From positions 620,001 through 684,000 of the forward strand of contig CM018048.1 of NCBI GenBank assembly GCA_008638375.1: a DNA stretch of 64,000 bases, in the 5' to 3' direction. The DNA is from Nyssa sinensis. Lineage: Eukaryota > Streptophyta > Magnoliopsida > Cornales > Nyssaceae. How positions within the stretch are numbered: the first letter of the stretch is position 1; each line of letters opens with the position of its first letter. Made by a program: the position numbers and the translations under genes. The notes beneath the pieces are model-generated. The model was not told where the DNA came from, did no database searches, and saw only the letters and a list, made by a program, of their open reading frames with translations. Positions 45,635-59,800 of this stretch are shown piece by piece.

Positions 45635-46110
45635 AATGAGAGTAAATCACTTTGACCTCCTACAAGATTTTTGAAATTATACTGAACTTTTCTGTTTTAC
45701 CTAATAATATACAGATATTTTCTTTCAGTCAATTTTCTCTTCAAAATAACAAAAATACCATTTTCATGTTTTTCACCTTCAATTTTCTAAATTTTGACTA
45801 ATTGTTTTTCATTTTTCAAATAAATATTGACAAAAATCTTAAATTTACTTTTATATAAATAAAAAAATTTATTTACCTTAAAATTATTTTTAAATAAAAT
45901 AATAAAAAAAATTTAAAAATGTAAAAAATAAATAAATAAAATAGACAATTTTGTCATTTTAAAGAAGAAAAAAAATTGACTGAAATGAATATCTGTATAT
46001 TGTCAAGTAAAGTATAAGATGTTAGTGTCATTTCAAAAATTCTGAAAGAAATTAGTATAATTATCAGAAACTTTAAAAAAATCAATATAATTTATCCAAA
46101 AAACAAATAT
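45635..46110. repeat. MITE-like AT-rich element, copy 4
   Basis: The left end 'gtaaatcactttgacctcct' and right end 'aatcaatataatttatcc' are imperfect inverted repeats of about 45 bp. The core 'caattttgtcattttaaaga' and 'attgactgaaatgaa' is shared with the other three copies. Non-coding. Confidence 0.7.
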
Positions 46111-46381
46111 CCTCCTTAGACTCTAACTCACTCTCTTATAAGGATTTTTACTTATAAAAAAAAAATCACTATCTTATAAAGGTGGGACCATCAATATAGC
46201 CGATGAATAATAGATCCCACCTACAGAAGGTGGAATTAAAGCAGGACCCAAAAAAGAAAAAAGAAAAAATGGGTTCGTAACATTATTGTTTTAAATAACC
46301 GTGTGAACAGTGAAAATTTTAGCGCGGCCTAGTGTCCATGTGAACATTAGGAAAACTACTATTATCCATGGAATTTTATTG
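46111..46381. other. Intergenic stretch before the LARD-like element
   Basis: No gene seen. It ends in TATTG, the likely target site of the next element. Confidence 0.5.
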
Positions 46382-46868
46382 CGAAGGTAATACATAATAA
46401 ATATAAACGGGTGTTCAACTTGGTTATCTATTCAGATCAAAAACAGCAGAAACGGAAGAGACGACTTGTATTACCAGTTTTTTTGGAAGTCCACGAAAAT
46501 CTTTGGAACACTACAAGAGATCCTCCTCGTTAAATAGGATGATTACAATATCAAGTTTCCTATATATTTCTATGATTCAAGACGAAGGGCACTATGATGG
46601 TCACTCAAGAATAATCTCAGAGAAAACGTCACTTAAAACCTCACATGATAATTTTGAGAGACTACACATGAATGGATTTGTTGTACTTAACCAATGCAAC
46701 TATGTTTATATCCCATGACCACAACTAATGGGATAACCACAAGACTTACGTGATAATTTCTAAGTCGGTCAAGCCAACTAAAACAGATAAGAGTTTTAAT
46801 CACATATAAACCACACAAATCTTATGGATGTCGAACAGACTCGGGTCCACATGACTCAATGTCCAACA
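46382..46868 (-). repeat. 3' LTR of the LARD-like element (element read on minus)
   Basis: Aligns with 53201-53697 across shared pieces such as 'gagatcctcct', 'atggtcactca' and 'gataatttctaagtc'. The divergence is strong, so the insertion is old. Confidence 0.75.
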
Positions 46869-48474
46869 TCTCCTACTCATCCACATAGGTTGAATACTAA
46901 GCTCTTTGCATCACCTTCTATATACAGAAATGGATCGTGCGACCAGACAAGAAGGATCGAGGTAGGAGTATTATTAAGCTACCATCAAACTTAATATAAT
47001 ACCTCACTACAAACACATAATTGATCTCTTCTATGCCCCAGACTATTCTGTTACACTAGATTCAGCATCTGTTATCCCTCAAGGGAACTAATCTTAAAGC
47101 AATACAAGGATCATCCAATCTGTATTGTACTCATGATCATATCAATAGACACAGAAACCAACATGATCGCCCAACAATGAGTCACAACACAATAGTATAT
47201 TACAAAAGCGTCTTCCCTAACTACTCATATTAATCCAATTGAACTCAACTATTTTCCTTTACATGCCTCGTTGGATCACATCAATCATGGTCTTTTACCA
47301 ATATGCTAAAGTAGTAACATTAAGCTCTCTCTTCATAACGTAGTCCCAGCTCACAAAGGGCGCAGTGGAACTCAAAAAGGTTCTCAAAATTCACACAGTG
47401 ACGAAACAAGGATACGTTTGTTCACTCTCTTTTATAAAGGTCACATCAATAGCACATACAATATATAATATATGTTATGGCAGAGCTCCTACTCAATTAG
47501 GCATGTTAAACTCATTCTCAAAAGTATATAACGACATACGAATCTTAGTCTAGTCACTATCTAGCGCTCATCGCTATCTTAGCACCTCTCATTACTATCT
47601 CAGTGCCTAACTCGAACATGTCAACCCGGTCGCTCTCTTAAAACCTGTCTGAAAGTTTGCATTCGTCTTTCTTCAGGCTACATGAAGTGTGTGGTCAACC
47701 TTCATGTTCGATTCTTTAAAAGAACCTGTACCCTCATTGTTAAGGCAACATATATGATAAAGATGGATTCTCCCTCCAGCCAAGAATTTAATGTCTCATC
47801 TTGCTTGCTATCTAAGTGCCAAGGCGATTGCTCGTGTGAGAGAGTCAATCAAAATCTGTTGACATTTTTTATGTTTGCTCACAACATCAAAAATTCATCT
47901 CAATATGAACAAAAAATCATATAATGATGAAATAATGTCACATGATGTCTAATATATCAAATTTAAAATAAACCCAACTATTTAACAGAAGATGTAAAAC
48001 ATCACTAAGTATAGGCTTAGGGCCACCTCCCTTTGCGCAACTCCATCTCAAACATGTGTAGTGAAAAATAATGTCAATATGTTTGGTTATCCCATCACCG
48101 CTATTAGTCTACCAGCCCACTAACGAGCCTAAGGTTCCAACCTAGTGGCGAGTCTGCACGATTTTGTCCTTATGAACCCTAAGTCCAAAAGACATCATCA
48201 AAAGGGAAAGGCATTGTCTGCACTTATATCCCTCAAGCTTATAAAGCTTATTAACAATGTGAAATAAAGCTGCGACGAATGCAATACTTATATATGTTAG
48301 AGTTTCCAACAATCACAGTTGATGAACATATCATCATGCCTACATGGTGCTATGTTAAGGTGATACTAGGATCTCCACAACCAAACTAATGCCGCAATTA
48401 CAACGACCAACCATGTATTCTTGACATCACTTAAATATCAAATAAACCAATTAACTATAGTCCGATGAGCAAAC

Positions 48475-48625
48475 ACTAAGTCGCTCTATAGTTTGGACCA
48501 TTTATACGAGCAAAGCATTAAACTGCTCTAATAATTTGACAATTCATATAAGCAAAATACTAAGCTGCTCTAATAATTTGATAAGAGCAAAACATTAAAC
48601 TACTTTAATAATCTGACCATTAATA
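48475..48625. repeat. Short tandem repeats, about 50-bp unit, three copies
   Basis: 'gagcaaagcattaaactgct' with 'ctaataatttgacaattcat' recurs three times with drift. Inside the LARD-like element. Confidence 0.65.
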
Positions 48626-49034
48626 AGAGCCTGCAAAAACAATCGAGTACACATCCCAGTGCACTTCAGAATCTCAACTACGCTCAAATAGGAAATTCCA
48701 TAAGAATATCTTTTTCATTACTAAGCCAATTGCAATGATCAAAACTAAAGTATGCCACTGTCAGTCTGTTAATAGGTTAGGACCGTGCTAACAAGATTGT
48801 TTATAGATTTCTCAAGAGTAAACGAGAAATCCCTCAAGGTAATCTCCATGGAACTCAAATCCAAACATAGTCCACTTTATCTATGTCCTTTTCAATAAAG
48901 GAGAACCACCTTCAAGTGGTGACAACTAATTCCATATATGTCAGCAAGTACACAAAAGATCAAAATACTTTTTTTGGACCTTTCATGACTCCTTTGATCA
49001 TTGTGAAGCCAATTGCTTGATGAAATCTAAGATT

Positions 49035-49215
49035 CCACTAACTTAGCGATGACTTTAGGTCACAAATGAATACTTAAGCAAGCAGACTTTGTGCTCTTTG
49101 TTCATTAACTTTAAAGCCCAAAATTACATAGAGGATTACTTTAAGTCACAAATGAACATTTGAGCAAGAATACTTTGCACTCTTTGTTCATTGACCTTGA
49201 AGTCCAAAACTTGAT
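49035..49215. repeat. Tandem repeat, about 90-bp unit, two copies
   Basis: 'gactttaggtcacaaatgaa' ... 'ctttgttcattaactttaaa' is followed by 'tactttaagtcacaaatgaa' ... 'ctttgttcattgaccttgaa'. Inside the LARD-like element. Confidence 0.75.
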
Positions 49216-52200
49216 TCACGAAGAATCATCGTCTAATTCTTCATAGATGAGATAATCTCTAAGTCCATCTAGAAAGTTTCTAAGATCCAACATGTGCGAC
49301 AATCATTAGAATAAGGTGGATGGAGACAATTCTCAACACTAGGGAGAATCTCTCTCTTCATAGTCAATACCCCTTTTAGGATAAGACATTTTCTAAAAAG
49401 ATAAGGCAGAAACACTAGTTAATCAATCCTACACAAAAAGAGATCAACCATTCTCAAAGTTTGATTCTTTACTAATTTAACTCAACTTATCATTTATAGC
49501 AGTCATTCATATATTTATTAGCATAGAAAACTTTTTCCTTTACATAAGAAGTAATATTCACCTAAATATGTGAAGCAATAATTAAAATTCCTTCCTCCAA
49601 TCTCACAAAGACGATGAGAAAAGATTTTATATTTACTTCTACACAACTAAGGATCTTAAGAATCTTCCTCTAGGCTGCAATCCAAATTAATGGTACACTC
49701 CCACTAGGCAGCAAGTCACTCTTACTTTTCAAAATATCATCGACGATTCCAAAATGAGATAACAATTTCCCACCCTCGCCGAGATATGGTGTGACTTCCA
49801 TATATTCCATTAACCCACAAAGTTAAAGATCCTTTAAACTTTTCTCATTGCGCCACTCAATTTAGTCATTCCTTAATTTGAGGTGTTCATTAAAAATCTA
49901 ATGGCCCTTTAAACTTTTAAAAAGAATATATTAAAAAGCAACATTTTTTAAAAATTAGGGCCAATTTTTCTAAAAAAATAATAAAGAATGTGAACAAATC
50001 ACATAAACCCCAAAAGGCGATAAACCTTCCAAATTAGGCTTTTCACAATTCTCAAGCTTAAAGGAATTGACTTTTTGGGCACTCGATTAAGGATATCGGC
50101 CACACAAAACATATTTGTGTCATCTCGACCTAATCGTATTTAACAAAATTTAATTTCTTCATTTTTCTCACTTAATTGTCTTGAACTAATCAGACAAGTA
50201 CTATTGCTTACAATTAGTGTGAAGAATTTTAGAATTCTTCATTTTCAACACTCAACCTCTAAACAAATGCTTAAAGCAACTAATGCTTAAGTTAGGTGAG
50301 CAATCCTAGCGTGAGTAACAAAGTAAAAAAATGAGAGGTTCTACTATGTGCCCAATTTTCATAACATCATGAGTTCGAATATGCTATAAGGATTGACTCT
50401 AGTAAATAAGGAATCGGTTTTTCTTACAAATAAGGTTTCTTACAGACCTTTCCAATCAAATAGGGTTTACACACCGATAAACTGATTTTTACGAGTAAAC
50501 CCAATAGGTCTTCTCAAGCTAATCTAGTCATCCAATCTAGTTCAATGTGTCAATGTTATTGCTCAAAAATAACATCATGGAAAGTCATAAAAAGATAAGT
50601 TTAAAACTATCAAATAATCCAAAGAGACAAAACCATTATCATACTCATATAACGAAGTTGCTTCTAACGGAAGATTAAACTAATCAATCTACAATGAACG
50701 ATTATTCACAAAGAATAAATAGTTTCATTCAATCCCAAAGATTGAAAATTAAAGATGAGAAAATGATGAAAATCAATTGGGCAAGAGGTAGACTAAAACA
50801 CTAGTCAAACACCAATATCCAATTATTTTATCAGAAGGCTATATGTTGATCAAAGAAATTAATCAAATCACCCTTGTGGGGATTAGTTCTTATGCTACTA
50901 CTTGTGCACAATATACAAAACATTATAAGCATTTGTAAAGTCACGCTCTCTACGCGCTATTTTAAACCTCTTACTTAAGTTATTCTCTATTTTGAATAAA
51001 ATGGTCAACTTTGACTCAATACACTTCCGAACAAAATGATCCATTTTATTCCCAATAATAACTTATTCTTTAACGTATCTATTTATCTGTCATGCATGCC
51101 CCTATGGCAGTTGACTTTCTTGACTACTTTTGGCGCAAGTTTCTCAGTCCTACCCTACTTAGGCCCAAAAAGCCTTGTTTGGCCCATCTTAGGCGACATA
51201 GTTGGCTTAGAAGTTTGTCTCTTGGCGCTCTACCTTTTGTCTCAAGATGACGCACTATTTTAAAAAATATTTGTATTTAAATAAGTAGCGTCATGTTGGG
51301 ATTTAAAAAACATTTTAAATATGAGCTAGGGTACTTTATTGAGAGAGTTTACTCCTCATCTAAGATAAGTTTACATTTGTCATAAAACAAATCCAAACAA
51401 ATTTTTAATGAGATTTATGTATATGTTGTTTTACATAATAAAACGCATTCAACAACTTAATTAATTATGACAAGCTTCCATATCGCAAGGTATTGGACTA
51501 TGTTTCTTGTTGGTCAATATCTACACATATGTTACATATGTGTTGTGGTCATTCTAAGCATTTTTTCAACTCGGCATTCACATTCATTGAAACTATTTCA
51601 CTACTATCATAGTGCACAGAGTGACATTAATTTAATCATACATTCATTATATTATTCTACTACCAGAAATTCAATTAAAAATATTATTCTATTTTACACT
51701 ATGAGATCGAAAATTTTGCTAAGCTCATAATCATCTCCCATTTATGTAAACAGAAGTATATTTTTAAATAATTTCGAGCAAAATAATTTTGAATTAAAAA
51801 AAAAAATTAATTTGTCCACACAATAATTTTGAATTAAAATAAATTTAATTCATTCACATAATAATAATAATCAATGCACAAGTTCTAAAGCACATGAACT
51901 CTATTTGAGCCTAATCGGCATTCTAGTAAATCATTCCAAGATAATTTATGGATATAAAAGTTTGCAGCGAAAATACATCCCCTTATAAGGCTTCATAAAT
52001 AAATACAACATTTTCAAAATGTATTACATTATAGAATGAATCTATTACATCAATCTACTAAAAATAATAAAATAAATAGGGATGCCACACCAATATCTGT
52101 ATCACAAAATTAATCTTGTTATTCCCTACATCACAACAAACAAGTGTATTAAAATATCAATTAAATAAGTTTATCCAATCCCAACGTACATCCACATGCA

Positions 52201-53200
52201 TAACAATATAATGGATCTTAATGGAAGGCTTTACCACACCTTACCACAATGGGAGTGAGTATTTGGGTATCACAATTAATGAGAAGCAATATTATGCAAT
52301 AATAATGCACTAAATGATTATCCACATGATAATTAAAATAAAAATAATTCACTCATGACCCAAAAAATATGGTCCACACATAATGTAATTGTTCCCAATT
52401 TCAAGTCTTTTCAAGAATTTTTCACATTTAAAATAAATTTTCTCAAATTTTTAAAACCCTAAAAATATCAAAAATAGGTGAAAAAATTCACCAAAAAATA
52501 ATTTGGACTCTCAACAGTATACTAAATACTAATATGTAATTTTAATCATAAATATAGCTCTCTGAAATCTTTGCAAAAGCATTTAAACACATTTTTTACA
52601 CTTTCGTAATAAAAATTAATTTAAACTAATTTCAATAAGTTAAAAAATTACAAAAAAATATATCATGGGATAAAAAATTTAGTGAGTGAGGCACACTCTC
52701 CGGAGGTGACAAAAATAGGCTCTGAAATAAGGTTTGGCCATACCTGCTGTCAAACTTTGGGATCTTATATCTTACTCATTTTTCGAAGAAAAATTGTGTA
52801 CCTTATAACATTGGAAAGCTCTTAGAACAAGGAACAAATTGATATAAATTTCATGCACAATAATCTAAGTTTTACATATCTTATTAAAATTCAAAGATTT
52901 GAGTTAAAGTTATATTTTCTTGAAAAAAATTAAAATTTTAAACTCAGATCTCTCACAGATTTAACAGTGGATCGGCATAAGCATAAAATTTTAAGGGCTA
53001 TCTATTGGGATTATAAAGAATACATCCATCGTGACAGATTGTTCAAAATATGTTATTATAATGATCTTTTAAAAATCAGTCGTGTAAGTTTAATGCATAA
53101 TTCTCTCTTAATAAATATGTGCATATAACACATATATTAGTTATTATACATGCATACAACACATATGTTAACGAACATAAACTTATAACTCTGGTACCTA

Positions 53201-53697
53201 TGAAGGAAAGATATAATAAACACAAACAGATGTTCAACCCAGTTACCTCTTTGGATCAAGAACAACGAAGCAGAGACGGCTTGTATTACGAGCTTTTTTG
53301 GACATCTACAAAAATTCTTGGAACGCTCCCAAGAGATCCTCCTTGTCAAATAAGATGACTACAATATCAGATCGCCTATATATTTCCACGATATAAGACC
53401 AAAAGCACTATAATGGTCACTCAAAAAGAATATCAGAGAGAGCGTCACTCAAAACTTTACGTAATAATTTGAAAGATTACACACAAATGAATTTGTTTTA
53501 CTTAATTAATGTGTGTGTGTTTCAATAGTATAACTAATAAAATAATCATAAGACTTGTATGATAATTTCTAAGTCAATTAAATTAACTGAAATAAATAAA
53601 AATTTTAATTAAATATAAATTTTTATTATAAATATAACGATTCACACAAATCTTATAATATAAAAGAACTCGGATTCACGTATACTAATGTTCAACA
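53201..53697 (-). repeat. 5' LTR of the LARD-like element (element read on minus)
   Basis: 497 bp, the partner of 46382-46868. It ends 184 bases downstream of the glutathione peroxidase stop codon and has the same transcription direction as that gene. Confidence 0.75.
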
Positions 53698-53881
53698 TCT
53701 TGGAATACAAACAGTGCCAGAAGTTGATTTGCAATTGTTTTCAGATAAGAAGCAAATAAAGAGTCAAGTGTTTTGATATTACATCTAATGGTTTGAAAAT
53801 ATGGGAACACTCATCATAGTCCCAATTCATAGCTGCTTGCTTATTATTAGAAGCTGAATGCAAAACCACATTACATTTACA

Positions 53882-56800
53882 TCACTTGGGTAACCCCAGC
53901 ATTTTCTTTATGTCTTTCTGCAAAGGAAAACAACATAAACCAGAAAGAAATTTTGTCAGCTATATCACAATCTCAGGTTTTCATTGCTGAGACTGAATGT
54001 AGATGCGATGACATAAAATGGGCTTTACCTCAAAGCTAAGTGGAGAAGCTGTAGGCGCATAGCGCTCAACAACATGCCCATCTTTATCAACCAAGAACTT
54101 GGAGAAATTCCACTTAATGTCGTCTCCAAAAAGTCCACCTTTGCTCGACTTCAGGAACTTGTACACTGGTGCAGCATTCTCACCATTCACATCAACCTAT
54201 ATAAAAAACACAACATCAACACAATCCCCAAATTTACAACACATAAATCTGCAGAAAAGGGTCTCACACCTAATCAGAATATTATCAATGGCCATTAACC
54301 CCTTGCTGGAAGATAAATAGAAGTTTGCATAATCAATCATTTAGGCTTTATTTATGCAGCTAGTAGCATTAGATTTTTCTTTCTTGCATGCCCTTAATTT
54401 ATTTTGACTTGAGATCTCTCGCTGATACTCTGATAGATCAGCTCATTTAGACGATATTTTGAGTTATGTAGAGGGCCAACCCTAGAGAGGATAGAACAGT
54501 CAATCTAGAGTGGATCGGCTCTGATGAATAAAAAATCAGCAAGGATTGGAAGTACAAATAAATGAATATGAAGAAAAAGATTATGAGGTTACCCATTGTC
54601 ACTCACTCCTATTATCCTATACAATTCCTTACTTGGATTAAATTAAAAATAACTTTATTTGGCTCATCAAGTCAAGTAAATAAGCTCAAGATTTTGGATG
54701 ACTGCAAGATATGAGGTTCCAGTGAGACATCACTAAATAACAAAGAACAAAGAGATACTGTTTAGTTATTAAAGTTCAAAGCTCAAGCATTCTTGCATTA
54801 TTTAGATGAGTTTCGATCATCAGTTGTCACCTTTGGAGACAACTTCAACCACCTGATCATATAGAAAGAACAGAAATAATAAAAAATAGAGAACAGAAGC
54901 CATCATCAGGTAAAAATCTGCAAATGCTTTTCCAAGCTCCTTAGCCAACAATAATGGAGCAAAAAAAAGAAAAGAAAAGAAAAAAGAAGAACTCTGATTA
55001 TAAAGAAAACCATCCACCCAGTCTGTACATCTTATTTCAATTTTCAACATAGAAATTACCATAGAATAATTGAAAGAAATAAAGGTAGAGATATCCTAAA
55101 TTAAAGAAACTGTCGTGCATCACACCTCTTATATTCTATTGGCAATTGTTATCCAAATATTGAAAAATAAAAACTAATGTCTTCAATACACCCTAGTTTT
55201 CAGCTCCTAATTATTTACTATCAATAATTAAATAGCAGTTCCAAAACTCCCTTTAAGGTTGAGAAAACAAGGAGCAAAAATTAAACAATTAAAGAAAATG
55301 TAATGTAAAATGGGAATTCCTAATCTTCTATTCCACAGGAAAGCAAATTCTTTTCAATTTGTACCTTATCAAATACGGGATATTCAGCCTTAAAGCGAGT
55401 GCAAGCAAACTCCAATATCTGTTCATTACTTCCTGGCTCCTGTGATCCAAACTGATTGCATGGGAACGCGAGAATCTCTAAACCTGCACTCAAAAAATGA
55501 GTCAAATTTTTTTAAAACCCAAACTAAGCAAAAATCACTGCAGCAAATGCCATTAGCTCAAACTCAGCCGTCTCCAAGTATTTTCCCCTGAACTTCTTGC
55601 CAAAATAAACATTAAGGCTGTGCTTCATTCGCAGATTTAGCGAGGAAAAGGAAAAGGAAAGCAAATGGACGGGAAAAGTAAGGGAAATATGATTTGCCAC
55701 ATTTTCTCTCCAACTAAACAAAATTTGAAATTTCTCAAAAATAGTTCGGAATCATGAAAAAGAAAAGGGAAACGACTTGTAAAATTAAAAGTGTCTCCCT
55801 GTCCATAATATTTTCTTTTTCCTATATTTTCCATGGTAATCGAACAAGAAAAATGATTTCCTTAGTATTGTCCTTCTCTTTTCCTCACTATATCTGCAAA
55901 CCACATGGAGCCTAAGAAGTTTTTTGTGATGGAGAAAAGGTTTGAATTATCTCAGTTGCAGGGAAACTACGGAGATCTATCATGCGAAAGAAGGGATATG
56001 ATCCCATATATTGCAGAAAAACATAAGTTTGAGATAAGCATGTGTGATTGTATGTCCTTATGCAATAATGTACTCTCAGGCCCAAAGAATGAGGATACTA
56101 GGATACCTTGATCTTTGTACTTCCCGTATACCTGAGTCAGCTCTGTGTAGTTCGAATTGGTTAAGCCACTGCATCAAAAAATAAAAGAAATTGGGTAGCC
56201 AACTACAACAATTTTTTGGCAAATAATTGGTGATTGGACACAACACATATTATGCATTTTTTTAAAAAAGAAAATGAGTGAACAAATAAAAAGAAGAGGG
56301 GCTAAAGGATACCATTGTGATGCAACATTGACAATTAGGAGGGCCTTTCCCTTATAAATGCTAAGATCTACATCATTCCCTCTAGCATCCTGCAAGTACA
56401 CAGAGCATGATTTATTACAGTCAAATACCTCCCGGTAATTGTCGGCATCTAGGAAACCTTTAAATTCAACATATATAGACATTTTTTAAAAGGAAAATAG
56501 AACGGATTACAGTTCAATTGAGTAATTAGTTAGTAGGTTCTCAAAGTCGCTCAATCTCCAAGCAAGAAGGAAAGGCATTATCCAGTAGCACAAGAAAATA
56601 AATACTTCTCTTGTAGGAGACAAAAATCTTACAGCAAGCTCCATTAAGACTCCAAACTAAAAGGTAAATACTACTTTTTTATTTTCTCAAAAAAACCAAT
56701 AATTTGAAGACAATGACAATAAGTATCATATAGAGCAACTCCCATAAATGTAGACACAAGTGTGTTCATGAATTTCTTAAATATGTATAGATATATATTT

Positions 56801-59800
56801 TAAATATGTGCAGATTCAGGATAACTATAAAAAAACAATGACAAAAATTATAACTTTAGAATAGGTTCCTACACAGGAGAGCATCATCTTGTAATTCTGA
56901 ATTCTTCTCGCAACAAACTCAACTGTTCAAATAGGTGTTGATAAGGGCGTTATATCAACAGCTATTGGATGTAGTTACTAATTCATGAGTTAGCAGGATA
57001 CAAAATGAAAACTATGCTCCACTTGCTACAAGCAAGGAAAATTGAAAGTAAGAGTTTATGAGAAGATAGGTGGAAAAAATTCTCCACTTATTGTACACAT
57101 TGTTAAGAGTTTAGTTGAGTCCTGTTTGTTTGGTCTGTTGACCATTTCTTTAGGATTCTGTTTTTGGTTGTTCCATAGAAGTCTGCTGTAGACTTGGTCG
57201 AATTTGTTTTGGTTTGCTCCTTTCTTCGTTGAGTCAGTTCCTTGTTTCATGGAAATACAGTTACGTATTTCTCTATTTAATCCACATGAATGCAATGAAT
57301 AAAGTAAGTTTTTAGTCTCTGTTTAGCTGCTAATTTTGCTGTGTTTATCATTTGGTATCAGAGCCAAATTAAAAGTGAGGTAGAAAGTATATTTAGAGCA
57401 GCAGCTCTTCTCTGTTCACTCTTGCATTGCAGCAGCAGCAGCAGGAATCACTAATGGCATCTGAGAATTTCGTGCAACCAGCTATACCTCGCTTTGATGG
57501 TCACTATGATCATTGGAGCATGTTGATGGAGAATTTCTTGAGATCCAAGGAGTATTGGCATCTCATTGAAGCTGGAATTCCTGAAGCTGAATCCAGTACC
57601 TCAACAGTTGCTCAGAAAGCGAAGCTGGAAGAACAATGATTGAAGGATCTGAAGGTAAAGAATTACCTATTCCAAGCGATTGACTGTTTGATTTTGGAAA
57701 CAATTCTCTCGAAAGATACTTCGAAGCAAATCTGGGATTCGATGAAAAAGAAGTATCAAGGCACAGCAAAGGTGAAGCGCTTACAACTTCAAGCACTCCG
57801 TACAGATTTCGAGATCCTTCGTATGCAGCCGACAGAGTCTGTTTTTGATTACTTCTCCAAAACAATGGCGATCGCGAATAAGATGCGCATCTACGGTGAA
57901 AAGATGGCGGATGTTTCCATTATTGAAAAGATTCTTCGGTCAATGAATTCGAAGTTCGACTATGTCAGTTTGTTCGATTGAGGAGTCAAAAGATCTTGAT
58001 GCACTTTCAATTGATGAATTGGAGAGTTCGTTGAAGTTCCATGAGCAACGAATTAGTCAACATGTGCCAGTGGAGCAAGCATTGCAGGCACAACTCTCCT
58101 TCAACAATCAATATTCAAGAGGAAGAGGTCGAGGACAAAGTCAAGTAAAGGGAAAAGGCAGAACAGATGATCCAACTTCTAAATTCAGAGGAAGAGGCCA
58201 CAGACGCAATGATGACCATGCTAAAGACCAAGAATCAAAGCTCTTAGAAAAATCAAATATCAAGTGCTTCAGATAGCCATAGGTATGGTCATTTTCGTTC
58301 TGAATGTCGTACACAATTACCTAAAGAGAAAGAAGGAACATCAAATTTTGCAGAGAAAGAAGATGATATTACTCTGCTTATGGTTTGCAATAGCATGGAA
58401 GAAACTCATCAAAACATTTGGTACTTGGACACCGGATCAAGTAACCATATGTGTGGAGACAAGTCCATGTTCTCCGAGTTGGATGAATTGTTTCGTAGCT
58501 CTGTAAAATTTGGTGATAATTCTAGACTATCTGTTATAGGAAAGGGCAACATTAGCATCCAAAATTCAAAACATTCTCTTTCAGATGTGTTTTATGTTCC
58601 TGGTTTGAAAAACAATCTGTTAAGTGTGGGGCAGCTTCAAGAAAAGGAATATGAGCTTATTATCAAAAAGGGAACTTGCCACATACAACATCCGAAAGAG
58701 GGTCTGATTGCTCAAGTTAATATGACTCGAAATCGGATGTTTCCTCTATATCTTGGCAATGATACCCTTCCCTGTTTTTCTGCTATGGTGAAAGACCAAG
58801 CATGGTTATGGCATCTTCGTTATGGTCATTTGAACTTCAATGGTCTGAAGACTCTTCATCAGAAAAATATGGTGGCTGGTCTTCCACATATTGATCATGT
58901 TTCACAAGTATGTGAAGGCTGTGTTGTCGGCAAACAACATCGTGATGCATTTCCCAAAGGGACAGCATGGAGGGCCAAGAAAGTGTTGGAGCTAGTTCAT
59001 TTCGATCTCTGTGGGCCTATAGATCCACCATCCAATGGCAATAACAAGTATTTTATTACCTTTATCGACGACTTTAGTCGGAAAACATGGGTCTCTTTCT
59101 TACAAGAAAAATCGGAAGCTTTTTCAGCATTCAAAAATTATAAGGCCTTTGTTGAGAAAGAAGTAGGGAAAGCTATTCAAACTCTTCGAACCGATCGCGG
59201 TGGAGAATATAACTCATGGGAATTTGCAAATTTCTGTGAGATGCATGGAACCAGAAGACAACTTACAGCTTCCTACACCCCACAGCAAAATGGTGTGGCG
59301 GAGCGAAAGAATCGTATCATCCTAAACATGGTACGAAGCATGTTAAACACATCTGGTCTTCGTAAAAGTTTTTGGCCTGAAGCAGTCTTGTGGAGTATTC
59401 ATCTCTTAAACAGAAGTCCAACAGTAGCTGTCAGAAATATGACGCTTGAAGAAGCATGGATTGGAAGGCAGCCTAATATTACTCACTTGCTGATTTTTGG
59501 GTGCATAGCATATGCACATGTTCTAGATGCAAAGCGGAAAAAGCTCGATGATAAAGGTGAAAAATGTATTTTTTTTGGGGTTAGCGAACAATCTAAAGCC
59601 TATAATTATACAATCCTATTACCGAGAAGATAGTCATCAGCCGAGATGTGGTGTTTGACAAAGATAAGACATGGCCCTGGACTGTTACTACTTTTGGGCA
59701 GTCCATTCCTGTCCATTTTGATGATGAGAATGAAGAAAGTCATCCTTCACTTCCTTTTGGTGAATTGCAGTCCTCTCCTTCTGAATAGTAACCAATTTCA

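Larger units (their letters stand above)
46869..53200. other. Internal region of the LARD-like element
   Basis: 6.3 kb with only short open frames on both strands; none carries a motif I recognise. It contains two small repeat clusters (48475-48625 and 49035-49215). An open frame at 51036-51263 (+) is hydrophobic but has no recognisable family. Confidence 0.55.
46382..53697 (-). mobile_element. LARD-like LTR retrotransposon without recognisable proteins
   Basis: Two similar sequences, 46382-46868 and 53201-53697, flank about 6.3 kb. Read on the minus strand each LTR begins TGTTGGACATT or TGTTGAACATT and ends CTTCA or CTTCG. Just inside the 53-kb LTR the minus strand reads TAGGTACCAGAG, close to the initiator-Met tRNA primer site TGGTATCAGAG. 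Next to the 46-kb LTR it reads GGATGAGTAGGAGA, a plausible polypurine tract. Flanking TATTG and TCTTG agree at 4 of 5. I found no gag, protease, integrase or RT motif inside, so it fits a large retrotransposon derivative that needs proteins in trans, or a fully eroded copia element. Confidence 0.75.

Noticed and set aside
51036..51263. Hydrophobic 75-codon frame inside the LARD-like element as a membrane-protein gene
   Set aside because: No homologue recognised, no codon-use signal, and it lies in a non-coding element.
57563..57865. 100-codon minus-strand frame opposite copia gag
   Set aside because: Shadow of the gag coding sequence.
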